Position numbers and translations under genes: made by a program. The notes under the pieces are model-generated. The model ran no database searches. It was not told the origin of the DNA and saw nothing but the letters and a program-made list of their open reading frames with translations. A DNA stretch of 64,000 nucleotides from BACL21 sp038141525 (GTDB lineage Bacteria > Bacteroidota > Bacteroidia > Flavobacteriales > Flavobacteriaceae), in assembly GCA_038141525.1 (NCBI GenBank), contig JAYQIF010000008.1, positions 558,001 to 622,000 on the forward strand, given 5' to 3'. Of the stretch, positions 48,615-58,534 are shown piece after piece (within the stretch, counting starts at the first letter, position 1; each line of letters opens with the position of its first letter).

Positions 48615-49151
48615 ATGAAACACCGCAAACTCGAAAATAGCGAATTAAAGCGTCCCGACCTCACCACCGTTCAATCTATGGAACGCCACCCGATTCATGT
48701 GGTTCTGGACAATATTCGTAGCCTGAACAATATCGGTTCGGTGTTTCGCACGGCGGATGCCTTTATGGCGGCACACATTCATTTATGCGGGATCACGGCC
48801 ACACCGCCCCATCGCGATATCCAAAAAACAGCCCTTGGCGCCACCGAAAGTGTGCCTTGGACCTATCACGCCAACACCCAAGAGGCCATCAACGCCCTAA
48901 AAAATCAAGGGGTACAGGTTTGGGCAGTAGAACAAGCCGAGGGATCTACGCTCTTGCAAGACTGGGGCGCTAACCCTAGTTCAGGAGTGGCATTAGTCTT
49001 TGGCAATGAAGTGAAAGGGGTCGCTCAAGAAATCGTCGATCTCTGCGACGGTGTATTGGAAATCCCACAACACGGCATCAAACATTCACTGAACATCTCA
49101 GTAAGTGCCGGTATGGTATTGTGGGAGGCCTTTAAGCGGTATGCTTTGTAA
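48615..49151 (+). CDS. SpoU/TrmH-family RNA 2'-O-methyltransferase
   Basis: A SAM-dependent knotted (SPOUT) enzyme methylating the 2'-OH of tRNA or rRNA. The 178 residues carry motif 1 NIRSLNNIGSVFRTADAF, motif 2 VALVFGNEVKGVAQEI and motif 3 LEIPQHGIKHSLNISVSAGM. There is no extra N-terminal substrate-binding domain, so the target (TrmH-, TrmL- or RlmB-like) is not clear. The start at 48615 is fixed by the promoter. The 3' end overlaps the convergent folK/dNK gene by about 20 bases. Confidence 0.92.
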   Translation: MKHRKLENSELKRPDLTTVQSMERHPIHVVLDNIRSLNNIGSVFRTADAFMAAHIHLCGITATPPHRDIQKTALGATESVPWTYHANTQEAINALKNQGVQVWAVEQAEGSTLLQDWGANPSSGVALVFGNEVKGVAQEIVDLCDGVLEIPQHGIKHSLNISVSAGMVLWEAFKRYAL

Positions 49152-50350
49152 TAATCTCTAGAATTCTTTAGATAATCGCTGCGGCGATGCACAAAGTCCA
49201 GATCGCTTAGATCAACCCGGATGACTTGGCCTTGATGGGTCTCACTGCTTAAGTGGGTCAAATAGCCCGAATGAATTTTTTGTAAATAATCAGCACTGAT
49301 CGATTGCTCATAACTGCGCCCGCGATTTTTAATATTGTCCAAAAGGCGCTTGGTCGACTGGGATAGATAGATATAAACTTGAGGTCTCGGTAATTCGCGA
49401 TGCATCAGGTGGAAAAACTTTTGATACAAATCAAATTCTGCCGCGGTCAAAGTAATCTTAGCAAAAATCAAAGATTTATAGCGGTCGTAATCCGTGATGA
49501 TCAGATCACTAAATAGATCGTATTGCGCGCTTTGTTCGGCCAACTGCTGAAATCGATCCGCCAAAAAAGACATCTCTAGCGGGAAGGCATAACGCTCAGG
49601 GTCTTTATAAAATTCCGGTAAAAAGGGATTGTCCGCAAAGCGCTCTAAAATCAATTTGCCCTTAAAATCACGGGCGATCATTTGCGCCAACGAGGTCTTA
49701 CCAGCGCCGATATTGCCCTCTATGGCCAAATAACGCAGGGCCGTAAAATCATATTTTGCACTCGGATTTTTTAGCCATTGGGCAATGGGTTTAGGCGGAT
49801 TGCTATCCGGGCATTGATCGCGCAACTCAGTCAAACTGAGATTGAGCTCAGGATGTTGCCAACTGGGCGCTACATCCAAAAATGGCTGCAACACAAACAA
49901 ACGATTTTGAATCCGTGGATGGGGCAAGGTAAGATCAGGGCTATCCTGAATCAAATCACCGTAGGCCAAAAGATCCAAGTCGATGGTTCTGCTGCTGTAC
50001 TCGCGCTCGTCGCTTTGGGCAGTTCCGCCGATCACACTTCGTGAAGCTCCACCCCCTGTGCTGTGCTGTACTCCACTCCCTTTGACTTCGCGAAGCCGTC
50101 CCAAGTCGCGTTCAATAGACAGTAATTCTTGCATGACCGCCTCAGGGGTCATATCGGTTTGCAGGTAAGCCACGCCATTGAAAAAGTCCTCGCCCGAAAA
50201 GCCCATAGCCGGACTCTGATAGACTCTAGAGATCTGATGCACATGACCCACACGCAAAAATAGCTGATCCAGCGCCTTTTGCAGGTGTTCCATGCGATCC
50301 CCGAGGTTACTGCCCAGACCGATATAAATATTTTGAAGTGGCTCGATAAT
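49132..50350 (-). CDS. folK: Bifunctional FolK (HPPK)/deoxynucleoside kinase fusion
   Basis: The N-terminal part is 6-hydroxymethyl-dihydropterin pyrophosphokinase (folate synthesis): IYIGLGSNLGDR, ISRVYQSPAMGF, FFNGVAYLQT, SSRTIDLDLLAYGD, LTLPHPRIQNRLFVLQPFLD. From about residue 185 a deoxynucleoside kinase follows: P-loop IEGNIGAGKTSLAQMIA, ERFADNPFLPEFY, TDYDRYKS, and the lid NRGRSYEQSISADYL. The fusion is known in Bacteroidota. The start is unresolved: no ATG/GTG/TTG lies between the upstream stop and IYIGLGSN, so the given end uses the ATT at 50350. One extra base near 49160 is assumed, giving the ending ILEIITKHTA. The HPPK part carries an insertion of about 27 residues (50004-50095). 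Confidence 0.92.
50004..50095 (-). repeat. Palindrome-bearing in-frame insertion inside FolK
   Basis: HPPK proteins normally have only a few residues between the GRxR motif and SRTIDLDLL. Here about 27 extra low-complexity residues (VKGSGVQHSTGGGASRSVIG and more) intervene. The DNA has two near-identical palindromes, CTTCGTGAAG (50037-50046) and CTTCGCGAAG (50086-50095), and a 10-base direct repeat TGCTGTACTC at 49993-50002 and 50064-50073. This resembles the palindromic elements that insert in-frame in genes of some bacteria. Confidence 0.5.
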
Positions 50351-50421
50351 CGTTTACTTTTACCTTTAGCGAAAATAATCAACTGGTGGGGAATCCCTGC
50401 GGGTTTAATCAAAAAAACATC

Positions 50422-51120
50422 ATGAGCGCAAAAGACAAAACCCTAGCCCTTAGGATTTATATCATCTTGGGCGCCCTATTTATTTGCTCACTGGTGGTGT
50501 CTAATCTAATTTTTCAAAAGTTCTTTTATTGGGATTTTTTTGGCCTCTACACGTTTGAGATTTCTGTGGGTATTTTGCCTTATCCCATCACCTTTTTAAT
50601 CACGGACCTGATCAGCGAGATTTATGGTAAAAAAATGGCCAATCGCGTGGTCACCGCTGGCATCTTTGCCTCTGTATTTTCGCTTGCTCATAATCAATAC
50701 TAGCCAGGCGGTCCCCGCAACGGATTGGAGCCCTATTGATAAGATGAGTTATTTGATCAGGTATTTGGCGCCACAGTTTTGGCGGTCTTGGCCTCAATGA
50801 TCGCCTATCTATTGGCCCAATACATCGACATTCATCTCTACCATTTCTGGAAAAACCTCACCAAGGGAAACACCTTTGGCTGCGCAATAATTTTTCAACC
50901 TTTTTATCCCAATTTGTGGACACCGCGTCCGTATTGTTTCTGCTCTGCGTTTTTGGCAAAATAGACTGGGCCCTGTTTGGTGGGTCTATTGCTCAGCGGC
51001 TACCTGTTCAAAGTCCTTGTTGCAGCCTGTGATACGCCATTTATGTATCTCGGGGTGGCCCTGTTTCGCAAGCGATTCAAAATGGAAAAGCACCAAGAGC
51101 TTGATTTGAGCTACTCCTAA
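50422..51120 (+). CDS. YhhQ/VUT-family queuosine-precursor transporter (four frameshifts)
   Basis: An inner-membrane protein of the DUF165/YhhQ family, which imports 7-cyano- or 7-aminomethyl-7-deazaguanine for queuosine synthesis in studied members. Recognisable parts: ISVGILPYPITFLITDLISE, IYGKKMANRVVTAG, VLASMIAYLLAQYIDIHLYH, FWKNLTKGKHLWLRNN, STFLSQFVDTASVLFLLCVF, and the C-terminal GYLFKVLVAACDTPFMYLG. The segments lie in different frames, with indels near 50682, 50740, 50870 and 50990. About 233 residues after repair. The ATG at 50422 starts MSAKDKTLALRIYI. It is convergent with DUF2797. Confidence 0.85.
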
Positions 51121-51136
51121 ACAGCTTTATGAGGGA

Positions 51137-51925
51137 TTAAACGCTCAACCCCACAACAAGGCCTTCATTACTGCGGACATTAAAGTCAGTGTCGTCTTCA
51201 AAGATCTGGTATTGTCCTTTGATGCCTTTGAGCACTCCGCTGTAATTTGGGGTTTTGCTCAAATTAAGGGACTTTGGGTTTTTCGGGGTATTTCAGCACT
51301 GGAAATTCTAAATGGGTCTCCTGAGCGTCGGTCACATAGGGCTTTACTTCTTCGGGTAAAAAAGAAATGAGTTTTTGTTGCCATGCTGCCAGGTCCACCT
51401 CCTCGATTTCATTTTTGAGCATGGTGCGCCAATTGGTCTTGTCCGCGACATGGTCCTTCAGGGCGACTTCTGCAATCCCGGCTAGATAGCGATTAGGCAC
51501 CTCAACGATGGGCAGGGCTTCATGCGCCCCTTGATCGATCCATCGCGTGGGCACTTGACTCAGGCGGGTCACCCCACCTTGACATTACTGCTGTTGGCCA
51601 AGTAAACCACATGGGGTTGGAGTTGCATTTTTTGTTCGTAGGCTAAATCACGGTCTTCTATCCCGAGGTGGGCTTGGCTGAGTTCCGGCCGTATGATCCA
51701 ATCAGCCGCTTGGGGTGCTTCAAAAAAACAGGACTTGCAAAAGCCTTGTCGAAAAATCGGCGCATCACTGCCACAGTTCAGACACTCATAACCGACAAAC
51801 TTGAGCGCAATATTTTTATCGATGAGTTGGTTGACATTTATCGGATGATCCCCCAAGACTAAATAATACTGAATCGGCGCATCCATTTGGGTGGCCATTT
51901 TTCTCAAAACCCCTTGAAATTCCAT
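51137..51925 (-). CDS. DUF2797 protein (frameshifted)
   Basis: A protein of about 262 residues of the DUF2797 family, function unknown. Visible features are a zinc-finger-like Cys cluster CLNCGSDAPIFRQGFCKSCF (near residue 60), the segment LAYEQKMQLQPHVVYLANSS, VTRLSQVPTRWIDQGAHEAL, and the C-terminal GVLKGIKGQYQIFEDDTDFN. Three frames join: one G is missing at the G-run near 51573 (restoring VKVGVTRLS), and one base is out near 51265 (restoring KSLNLSKTPNYSG). The start at 51925 (MEFQGVLRKM) is chosen for conservation. Confidence 0.88.
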
Positions 51926-51966
51926 ATAAAAAATTGCTATTTTTAGCACTTAAAGATAGGGTAAAT

Positions 51967-53480
51967 ATGCCAATTCCGATCGTCAATTCCATCGCCTCAT
52001 GGTTCCTAAAAAAAAGGATCCATCAGATGGAATTATTTTTTAAATACCCGCACGAGGTGCAGGATGAACTCCTGATGTACCTGGTTCAAAAAGGCAAAAA
52101 CACGGAATTTGGCGAGAATTACGGCTTCGAAGCAATTAACAACTATGAGGATTTTGCCCGCAACGTGCCCGTGGGCAATTACACCACCAAAGCCACACTT
52201 ATTGAGCGGGCGCGCTCGGGAGAGACCAATGTTATCTGGCCCACAACTATTAAGTGGTTTGCCAAGTCCAGTGGGACTTCAAATTCAAAAAGCAAATTTA
52301 TTCCTGTAAGTCCGGAAGCTCTGGAAGATTGCCACTATGCAGCCAGCAAGGATTTGCTCTGTGTGTATCTGCACAATCACCCCGAATCGCAATTATTTGT
52401 GGGTAAAAATTTACGCCTGGGGGCAGTAAAAAACTTTATGAAGATAAGGGCACGGTTTACGGTGATCTTTCGGCCATTCTTATTGACAATATGCCCTTTT
52501 GGGCCGAGTTCAGCAGCACACCCAGCAATGAAGTGAGTCTTCTCTCGGATTGGGAAGTCAAATTGCAGGCGATTGTCCAAGAAACCATCAAAGAACGGGT
52601 CTCAAGCCTTGCGGGTGTACCTTCGTGGATGCTCGTCTTGCTGAACGAGGTGCTGAGCACCACTGGAGCAGCCCATTTGCACGAAATATGGCCAGAGCTC
52701 GAGGTGTATTTTCACGGCGGGGTAAACTTTGATCCGTATAAAGACCAGTACAAAAACCTTTTACCTAAATCAGATTTTAGGTATTACGAAATATACAACG
52801 CCTCAGAAGGGTTTTTTGCCCTTCAAGACCAAAGCAACTCAGACGAGCTCCTTTTGATGCTGGACTACGGAATCTATTACGAGTTTATCCCTATGGATAC
52901 TTATGAAACCGACCATCAAAAAGTCATCCCCTTACATCAGGTTGAAATCGGCAAAAACTATGCGGTGGTGATCACCACAAATGCCGGCCTTTGGCGCTAT
53001 ATCATAGGCGATACGGTGCGTTTTACCAGCCTTTCGCCTTACCGCATCAAAATTACGGGGCGCACCAAACACCACATCAATGTCTTTGGGGAAGAACTCA
53101 TCATCGAAAATGCAGAAGAGGCCTTGCGCATTGCCGCACGAGTGCAAGAGGCTGAAATCGTCGATTACACTGCAGGACCGATATTCATGGAGGGCAAAAC
53201 CAAAGGAGCACATCAGTGGCTCATTGAATTTAAAACACCACCAAAAAATCTCGAAGTCTTTGGTCAGATTCTCGACAAAGCACTTCAAGATTTAAACTCG
53301 GACTACGAAGCCAAACGCGCTGGCAACATCACCCTAAATCCCCCTGAAATTACCGCAGTGAGATCTAAACTTTTTTACGACTGGCTCAAAAGCAAAGAAA
53401 AACTCGGCGGACAACACAAAGTCCCGCGCCTGTCTAATCGACGAGATTTTATTGAGGAATTGTTGGGATTAAATCATTAA
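51967..53480 (+). CDS. GH3 family acyl-adenylate synthetase (frameshifted)
   Basis: A member of the GH3 (auxin-responsive promoter) superfamily of adenylate-forming acyl-acid amido synthetases, common in Bacteroidota with unknown substrate. It has the ATP-binding WFAKSSGTSNSKSKFIPVS, DPYKDQYKNLLPKSDFRYYE, IYNASEGFFALQDQ, LLMLDYGIYYEFIP, and LWRYIIGDTVRFTSLSPYRI, then KITGRTKHHINVFGEELI. About 505 residues; one G is missing in the G5 run at 52419-52423, joining FVGKNLRLGG to SKKLYEDKGTVYGDL. The ATG at 51967 (MPIPIVNSIASWFLKKR) fits the family. It is divergent from DUF2797. Confidence 0.92.
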
Positions 53481-53525
53481 TCGAGACGCCTCGCAACTCT
53501 AGAAATCCCAGAGCCAATCGCTCAT

Positions 53526-54756
53526 TTAAGAAACCGCGCGCAGTGTGCTTAAAGTGTCCGGACTCAGGTGCTGCTGCACAAAGTCTAAATCGACTTCGAG
53601 TTCCAGGGTTTCGGAGCCAGGCAAGTCAAACATGGCATCGGTGAGAATGGTCTCACACAATGAGCGCAAACCGCGTGCACCCAGGGCGTATTCTACCGCC
53701 TGAGTCACGATATAATCCAAAGCCTCGTCGGTAAAGGTGAGTTTTATCTGATCCATTTCAAACAACTTGATGTACTGTTTGATAATGGCGTTTTTTGGCT
53801 CTGTGAGTATGGCGCGTAACGCTTCTGCATCCAGTGGCTTCATATAAGTCAGCACTGGTAATCGACCGATGATCTCAGGAATAAGCCCAAAATCTTTAAG
53901 GTCTTTTGGCGTGACAAAAGACAATAGTTCATGATCAATCCCAGTCTGTTTTTTAGAGGCGCTAAAACCCACGGCCTGACGATTGAGTCGTTTGGCGATA
54001 TGTCGCTCGATGCCATCAAAAGCCCCACCGGCAATAAATAAGATGTTTTCGGTATTGACCTCGATAAATTTTTGGTCTGGATGCTTGCGCCCGCCTTTTG
54101 GCGGCACATTGACCACAGTGCCTTCGAGTAGTTTCAGCAGCGCTTGTTGCACCCCTTCTCCACTCACATCGCGGGTGATGCTCGGGTTGTCGCTCTTGCG
54201 AGCAATTTTATCGATCTCATCGATAAAGACGATCCCCTGCTCTGCCTTTTCTAAGTCATAATCGGCCGCTTGCAGAAGCCTGGTCAATATACTCTCGACG
54301 TCTTCGCCCACGTATCCGGCCTCGGTCAAGACCGTGGCATCGACAATCGCCAAAGGCACATTGAGCATTTTGGCAATGGTTTTGGCCATTAGGGTTTTTC
54401 CAGTCCCGGTCTGCCCCACGATGATAATATTGCTCTTTTGAATGTCTATCGCCTGGTCGTCTTCGGGTTGTAAGAGTCTTTTGTAGTGGTTGTAAACGGC
54501 CACCGACATAACCTTTTTGGTCTGCTCTTGACCGATCACATAATCGTCCAAAAAAGCCTTGATTTGTCGTGGCTTTTTGAGCATGACCTCACCATCGAGG
54601 ATTTGCTGTTCTTCGTGTTTGTGTTCTTGTAAGGACGATACCGTGCGCTTGCTCGATACACTGATCGCAAATATGCGCTGCATTTCCAGCAATGAGCAAA
54701 TTGGTTTCCCCTTTTTTACGCCCACAAAAAGAACATGACAACTCTTCTTTGGCCAT
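53526..54756 (-). CDS. clpX: ATP-dependent Clp protease ATP-binding subunit ClpX (frameshifted)
   Basis: Unfoldase that feeds substrates to ClpP. The N-terminal zinc domain (C8, C11, C30, C33; MAKEELSCSFCGRKKGETNL) is in a different frame from the rest. Removing one base at 54633-54634 joins it to LQEHKHEEQQILD. The AAA+ domain has Walker A VGQTGTGKTLMAKTIA, pore loop TEAGYVGEDVESIL, Walker B IVFIDEIDKIA, and RDVSGEGVQQALLKLLEGT. About 410 residues, normal. The first Walker A position is Gln (GQTGTGKT) where Pro (GPTGTGKT) is usual. It starts one base after the clpP stop. Confidence 0.96.
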
Positions 54757-54757
54757 A

Positions 54758-55441
54758 TTATTTAGTTTTGTCGCGCGTTAAAATCTCGTCGATCATGCCG
54801 TATTCCAAAGCCTTGTCTGACTTCATCCAATAATCGCGATCGCTGTCTTTGTGAACTTTTTCAACGTCTTGACCGGTATGGTGTGCGATAATCGCGTAAA
54901 GCTCATCACGAAGGGTCAAAATCTCTTTAGCGGTGATTTCAATATCACTGGCCTGACCTTGGGCACCCCCCATTGGTTGATGGATCATCACGCGTGAATG
55001 CGTCAGACCACTGCGCTTGCCGGCCGCACCAGCACAAAGCAAAACAGCGCCCATAGAAGCAGCCATCCCAGTACAAATCGTCGCTACATCCGGCTTGATA
55101 AACTGCATGGTATCATAAATCCCAAGACCTGCGTAAACACTACCCCCTGGAGAATTGATATAAATCTGAATGTCTTTGCTCGAGTCCACACTCTCTAAAA
55201 AGAGCAGCTGGGCTTGAACGATATTAGCCACTTGATCGTTAATCCCTGTACCCAAAAAGATAATGCGGTCCATCATCAATCGCGAAAACACATCAAAAAT
55301 CGCAATGTTCATCTGACGCTCCTCGATGATATTTGGAGTCAGCCCCACGGGGGTCATGCTGCTGATAATTTTGTCGTAATAAGTACTGCTAATGCCCTGA
55401 TCTTTGGTGGCAAATTTTTTAAATTCTTCTGCGTAGTTCAT
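54758..55441 (-). CDS. clpP: ATP-dependent Clp protease proteolytic subunit
   Basis: Serine peptidase subunit of ClpXP. The 227-residue protein has the catalytic serine in TGMAASMGAVLLCAGAAG, histidine in SRVMIHQPMGGAQG and aspartate in KDSDRDYWMKSDKAL. Helix and strand motifs FLGTGINDQVANIVQAQLLF and IYINSPGGSVYAGLGIYDTM are intact. It is followed one base later by clpX and preceded by tig, with an intrinsic terminator between tig and clpP. Confidence 0.97.
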   Translation of the reverse strand: MNYAEEFKKFATKDQGISSTYYDKIISSMTPVGLTPNIIEERQMNIAIFDVFSRLMMDRIIFLGTGINDQVANIVQAQLLFLESVDSSKDIQIYINSPGGSVYAGLGIYDTMQFIKPDVATICTGMAASMGAVLLCAGAAGKRSGLTHSRVMIHQPMGGAQGQASDIEITAKEILTLRDELYAIIAHHTGQDVEKVHKDSDRDYWMKSDKALEYGMIDEILTRDKTK

Positions 55442-55468
55442 GATGCTATTTCTCTAGTGTTTTTAATC

Positions 55469-55504
55469 AAAAAAAAGCGCTGAAAGTTCGAGATTCAACG
55501 CTTT
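55469..55504 (-). terminator. Terminator between tig and clpP
   Basis: On the minus strand, AAAGCGTTGAA (55504-55494) pairs with TTCAGCGCTTT (55484-55474), 11 pairs with one G-U, followed by eight Ts (55476-55469). It lies between the tig stop (55529) and the clpP start (55441), so clpPX expression would need read-through or its own promoter. Confidence 0.82.
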
Positions 55505-55528
55505 AAAGATAAGTATTTTCATTCAGCA

Positions 55529-56851
55529 TTAAGCGTAAGCCTTTTTGATGAAATCATCGTAACTGACTTTTTTAGTTTTCAGCTTCGCATTGGCCTTAAA
55601 GAAAGCCAAAAGATTCTTGGTGTTGAGCTGTTCGCTCAATCGGCGCACCTCTTCTTCATTACTCATGATACGGGCAACAATTCCAGTTACCTCCTCGTCT
55701 GAAGGGTCCGGGTGGCCATACTGCATCATTTGCATTTTGATCATCTCATTGGCATAGGCATTGAGGTCCTCAAATTTTAACTGCAATTCCTCGTGCTCTT
55801 CACGCAATTTTCCTTCGATAAGCTGATAACGCAAACCTTTTACACTGCGCTCGTATTCGGCAGCAGCTTCTTCAGCCGTAAGTTTTGCTTCACCTGTACT
55901 TTGGATCCAACGCTTTAAAAAGTCTTCTGGTAAATCAAATTTTGTATTGTCAATCAACGTATCGATGACATCATTTAAGAGTTTTTGATCACTTTGCTGC
56001 ACAAATTGACGCTCAGCATCTTCTTTGATTTTTTCTTTGAGTTCTTTTTCAGAAGTGACGTTTCCTGGACCGAAAAGTTTGTCAAACAACTCTTGATTGA
56101 GCTCTGCTTTTTCTCTTGTATTGATCTCAGCAACAGTAAAGGTTACATCAACCTTCAAAGCTTTGGCCTTGTCCGCACTGATTCCGAGCATGCGCTCTAA
56201 ATCTTTTTCCTCTTTGAACAATCCTTTGGTATTTAAGGTAACCTCAGCGCCAACTTCGAGGCCAATAAGTGCCTCTCGTTGTTTTTTACCTTTGATCAGT
56301 TCGAGATCAAAAGTGGCTTTGTGATCGATTGCTTCAGCCTCATTGACAAAAGTTCCGGTAAGCTCATCACCCGCCTCAGCTTTGTCCTTGGCGATTAATT
56401 TGCCGTACTGGTTGCGGATGGTTTTGATTTGATTGTCAATCATCGCCTTGTCCGCCTCTATTTGATAATGTGTGGTCGCTTTTTTTGTCACGTCTACTTT
56501 AAATTCCGGCGCCAGTCCTAGTTCAAACTCAAAGCAAAAATCTTCCCCAGTCCAATCGATATCTGCTTCATTTTTTGGGAATGGATTACCGAGAATGTCT
56601 ATTTTTTCTTCTTTGAGATAGTTATTCAACTTATCCTGAAGCATTTTGTTGACTTCCTCGACAAGAACTGCCTTCCCAAATTGCTTTTTGACCACACCCA
56701 TAGGGATATGACCTTTTCTGAAGCCCGGAATGTTGGCATTTTTCTTGTAATTTGACAAGACTTTGTTCACCTGATCCTCATAATCGCTGGCTTGAATATT
56801 TACGGTGATAACCGCGTTGAGCTTGTCAATGTTCTTTCTGTTGATTTCCAT
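55529..56851 (-). CDS. tig: Trigger factor
   Basis: Ribosome-bound chaperone and prolyl isomerase. The 440-residue protein has the ribosome-docking loop IPGFRKGHIPMGVVKKQFG (about residue 40-58). A PPIase (FKBP-like) domain lies at about 150-245 (AEAGDELTGTFVNEAEAIDH), and a long helical C-terminal arm ends KVSYDDFIKKAYA. The gene is full length with no frameshift. The gene order tig-clpP-clpX is the common bacterial arrangement. Confidence 0.96.
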   Translation of the reverse strand: MEINRKNIDKLNAVITVNIQASDYEDQVNKVLSNYKKNANIPGFRKGHIPMGVVKKQFGKAVLVEEVNKMLQDKLNNYLKEEKIDILGNPFPKNEADIDWTGEDFCFEFELGLAPEFKVDVTKKATTHYQIEADKAMIDNQIKTIRNQYGKLIAKDKAEAGDELTGTFVNEAEAIDHKATFDLELIKGKKQREALIGLEVGAEVTLNTKGLFKEEKDLERMLGISADKAKALKVDVTFTVAEINTREKAELNQELFDKLFGPGNVTSEKELKEKIKEDAERQFVQQSDQKLLNDVIDTLIDNTKFDLPEDFLKRWIQSTGEAKLTAEEAAAEYERSVKGLRYQLIEGKLREEHEELQLKFEDLNAYANEMIKMQMMQYGHPDPSDEEVTGIVARIMSNEEEVRRLSEQLNTKNLLAFFKANAKLKTKKVSYDDFIKKAYA

Positions 56852-56877
56852 GTGGTTTACGCCTTAAAAATAGGTGG

Positions 56878-56908
56878 CAAAAGTAATTCTTTTCACCTTA
56901 CCCCACAA
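56878..56908 (-). promoter_or_regulatory. Promoter of tig
   Basis: The minus strand has TTG (plus 56906-56908), then 20 bases, then TACTTTTG (plus 56878-56885). This fits the Bacteroidota consensus and lies 26 bases before the tig ATG. Confidence 0.7.
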
Positions 56909-56970
56909 GATATGACTTGAGGGATTTAATTGCAGCTGGATAAAGGGACAAAGTTCGGCGTATTGTGGCA

Positions 56971-57737
56971 TTAGCCTTGAACAAATTCTAAAAATGCTGC
57001 GAGAAAATCTTGGGGTTCTCGGCGTGCAGCCAATGTCCCGCTCGAGGAATCTCGGCCACATGAGCCTTTGGAAAATGTCGACCTATGCCCGGATGATCCT
57101 CAGGTAAAATATAAGCCGAGCCTGCCCCTTTCAGAAAGAGTGTCGGCCCGCAGTAAATAGCATGATCAAATAAAGCTGATCCGATTTCATCGGCATTGTC
57201 GGTCAACGCCTTTAGATTAATCCTCAGCCCCAATTGTCCAGGCGCTGCCCAGTACAGATTTTTGAGTAAAAATTGTCTTATGCCGGGCTCTGGGATATAT
57301 TCAGACAATAATGCATCGGCCTGTTTTCGGGAATCCGGACGGCTTTGTTCAAGGTGATTTAAAGCCTTTAATATGGCCTGGTGATGGGGCGGATATGCTT
57401 TAGGACCAATATCTGCGACTACCAAATGAGTGACATATTCCGGGTACTGAGTGGCAAAATTCATGGCAGTTTTTCCTCCCATTGAGTGACCCAGCAGGAT
57501 GATCTCCATTAACCCATGATGATCTAAATAGGCTTTTAAATCTTGCGTGAGCAGTGCATAATTAAAATCCGAGGCATGAAAACTCCGCCCGTGATTGCGC
57601 TGATCCACCAAATGTACCTGATAACCCGCCTCGGCCATTTTTAAGGCCAAAGACTTCCAATTATCGCCCATGCCCAAAAAGCCGTGTAAAATCACCACGG
57701 GTGTTCCAGCACCGATAATTTGACTGTGCAGCATCAC
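56971..57737 (-). CDS. Alpha/beta hydrolase, YbfF-like (frameshifted)
   Basis: An esterase-like alpha/beta hydrolase of about 255 residues. It has the oxyanion-hole HGFLGMGDNWKSLA, the DQRNHGRS segment, the nucleophile serine in LLGHSMGGKTAMNFA, an acidic residue in the GPTLFLKGAGSAYI region, and the catalytic histidine in IPRAGHWLHAENP. The last residues are shifted by one missing C (plus G-run 57012-57015); restored, they read PQDFLAAFLEFVQG and stop at 56971. The start overlaps the pdxJ stop (ATGA), so the two are translationally coupled. The natural substrate is unknown. Confidence 0.92.
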
Positions 57738-58451
57738 TGTGCCAATCTTTTGAGATATCCCTTTATGACGACTTCCAAACCTTGGTAAAGCGATTCACAG
57801 ATCAAAGCATGCCCTATGGACACTTCGGCCAAATGGGGCACATTTTTGGCAAAAAATTCAATGTTATCCAGCGATAAATCGTGCCCCGCATTAACCCCGA
57901 GCCCGAGTTCATGAGCGTGCCCCGCTGCCGCGGCGTAAGGCGCCACTGCCTTTTCGCGATTTTTGACATACTCATGCGCATAGGCCTCAGTATAGAGTTC
58001 GATGCGGTCGGTGCCGCAAGCCGCAGCCCCTTCGATCATTCTTAGGTCTGGGGCGACAAAAATCGAGGTGCGCACCCCAATATTTTTACACCCCGCAATG
58101 ATCTCTTTTAACTTGGCCTGATGTTTTATCAGTGTCCCAACCCGCATTTGAAGTGATGGCATCATCGGTATCGGGCACCAAAGTCACCTGATCTGGGCGC
58201 AATTTTTCTATGAGGCCCAAAAATTTTGATTGTGGATTCCCCTCTATATTAAATTCGGTATGCACCACCGGCTTGAGATCCACCGCGTCTTGATAGCGAA
58301 TATGTCGCTCATCTGGACGCGGGTGAATCGTGATGCCTTGAGCACCAAAACTTTGCGCATCTTTAGCCACTTGAATCACATCGGGCACATTACCGCCACG
58401 GGCGTTACGCAATGTGGCGATTTTATTGATATTTACACTGAGTCTGGTCAT
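57734..58451 (-). CDS. pdxJ: Pyridoxine 5'-phosphate synthase (frameshifted)
   Basis: Condenses 1-deoxy-xylulose-5-phosphate and 3-amino-2-oxopropyl phosphate to PNP, the final ring-forming step of vitamin B6 synthesis. It has MTRLSVNINKIATLRNARGG, the catalytic GITIHPRPDERHI, HTEFNIEGNP, PDQVTLVPDTDD, RIELYTEAYA, and GVNAGHDLSLDNI. About 238 residues. An extra base near 58129-58132 separates the two halves; its removal gives SNAGWDTIKHQAKLKEII. Start ATG at 58451. Confidence 0.96.
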
Positions 58452-58534
58452 AACAATTTTGTGAGGAGCAAAAATACAAACTTGATCAGGGATAAAAGCG
58501 GGTTATTTTGAGTAATTTGCACAAAAATTGGCCC

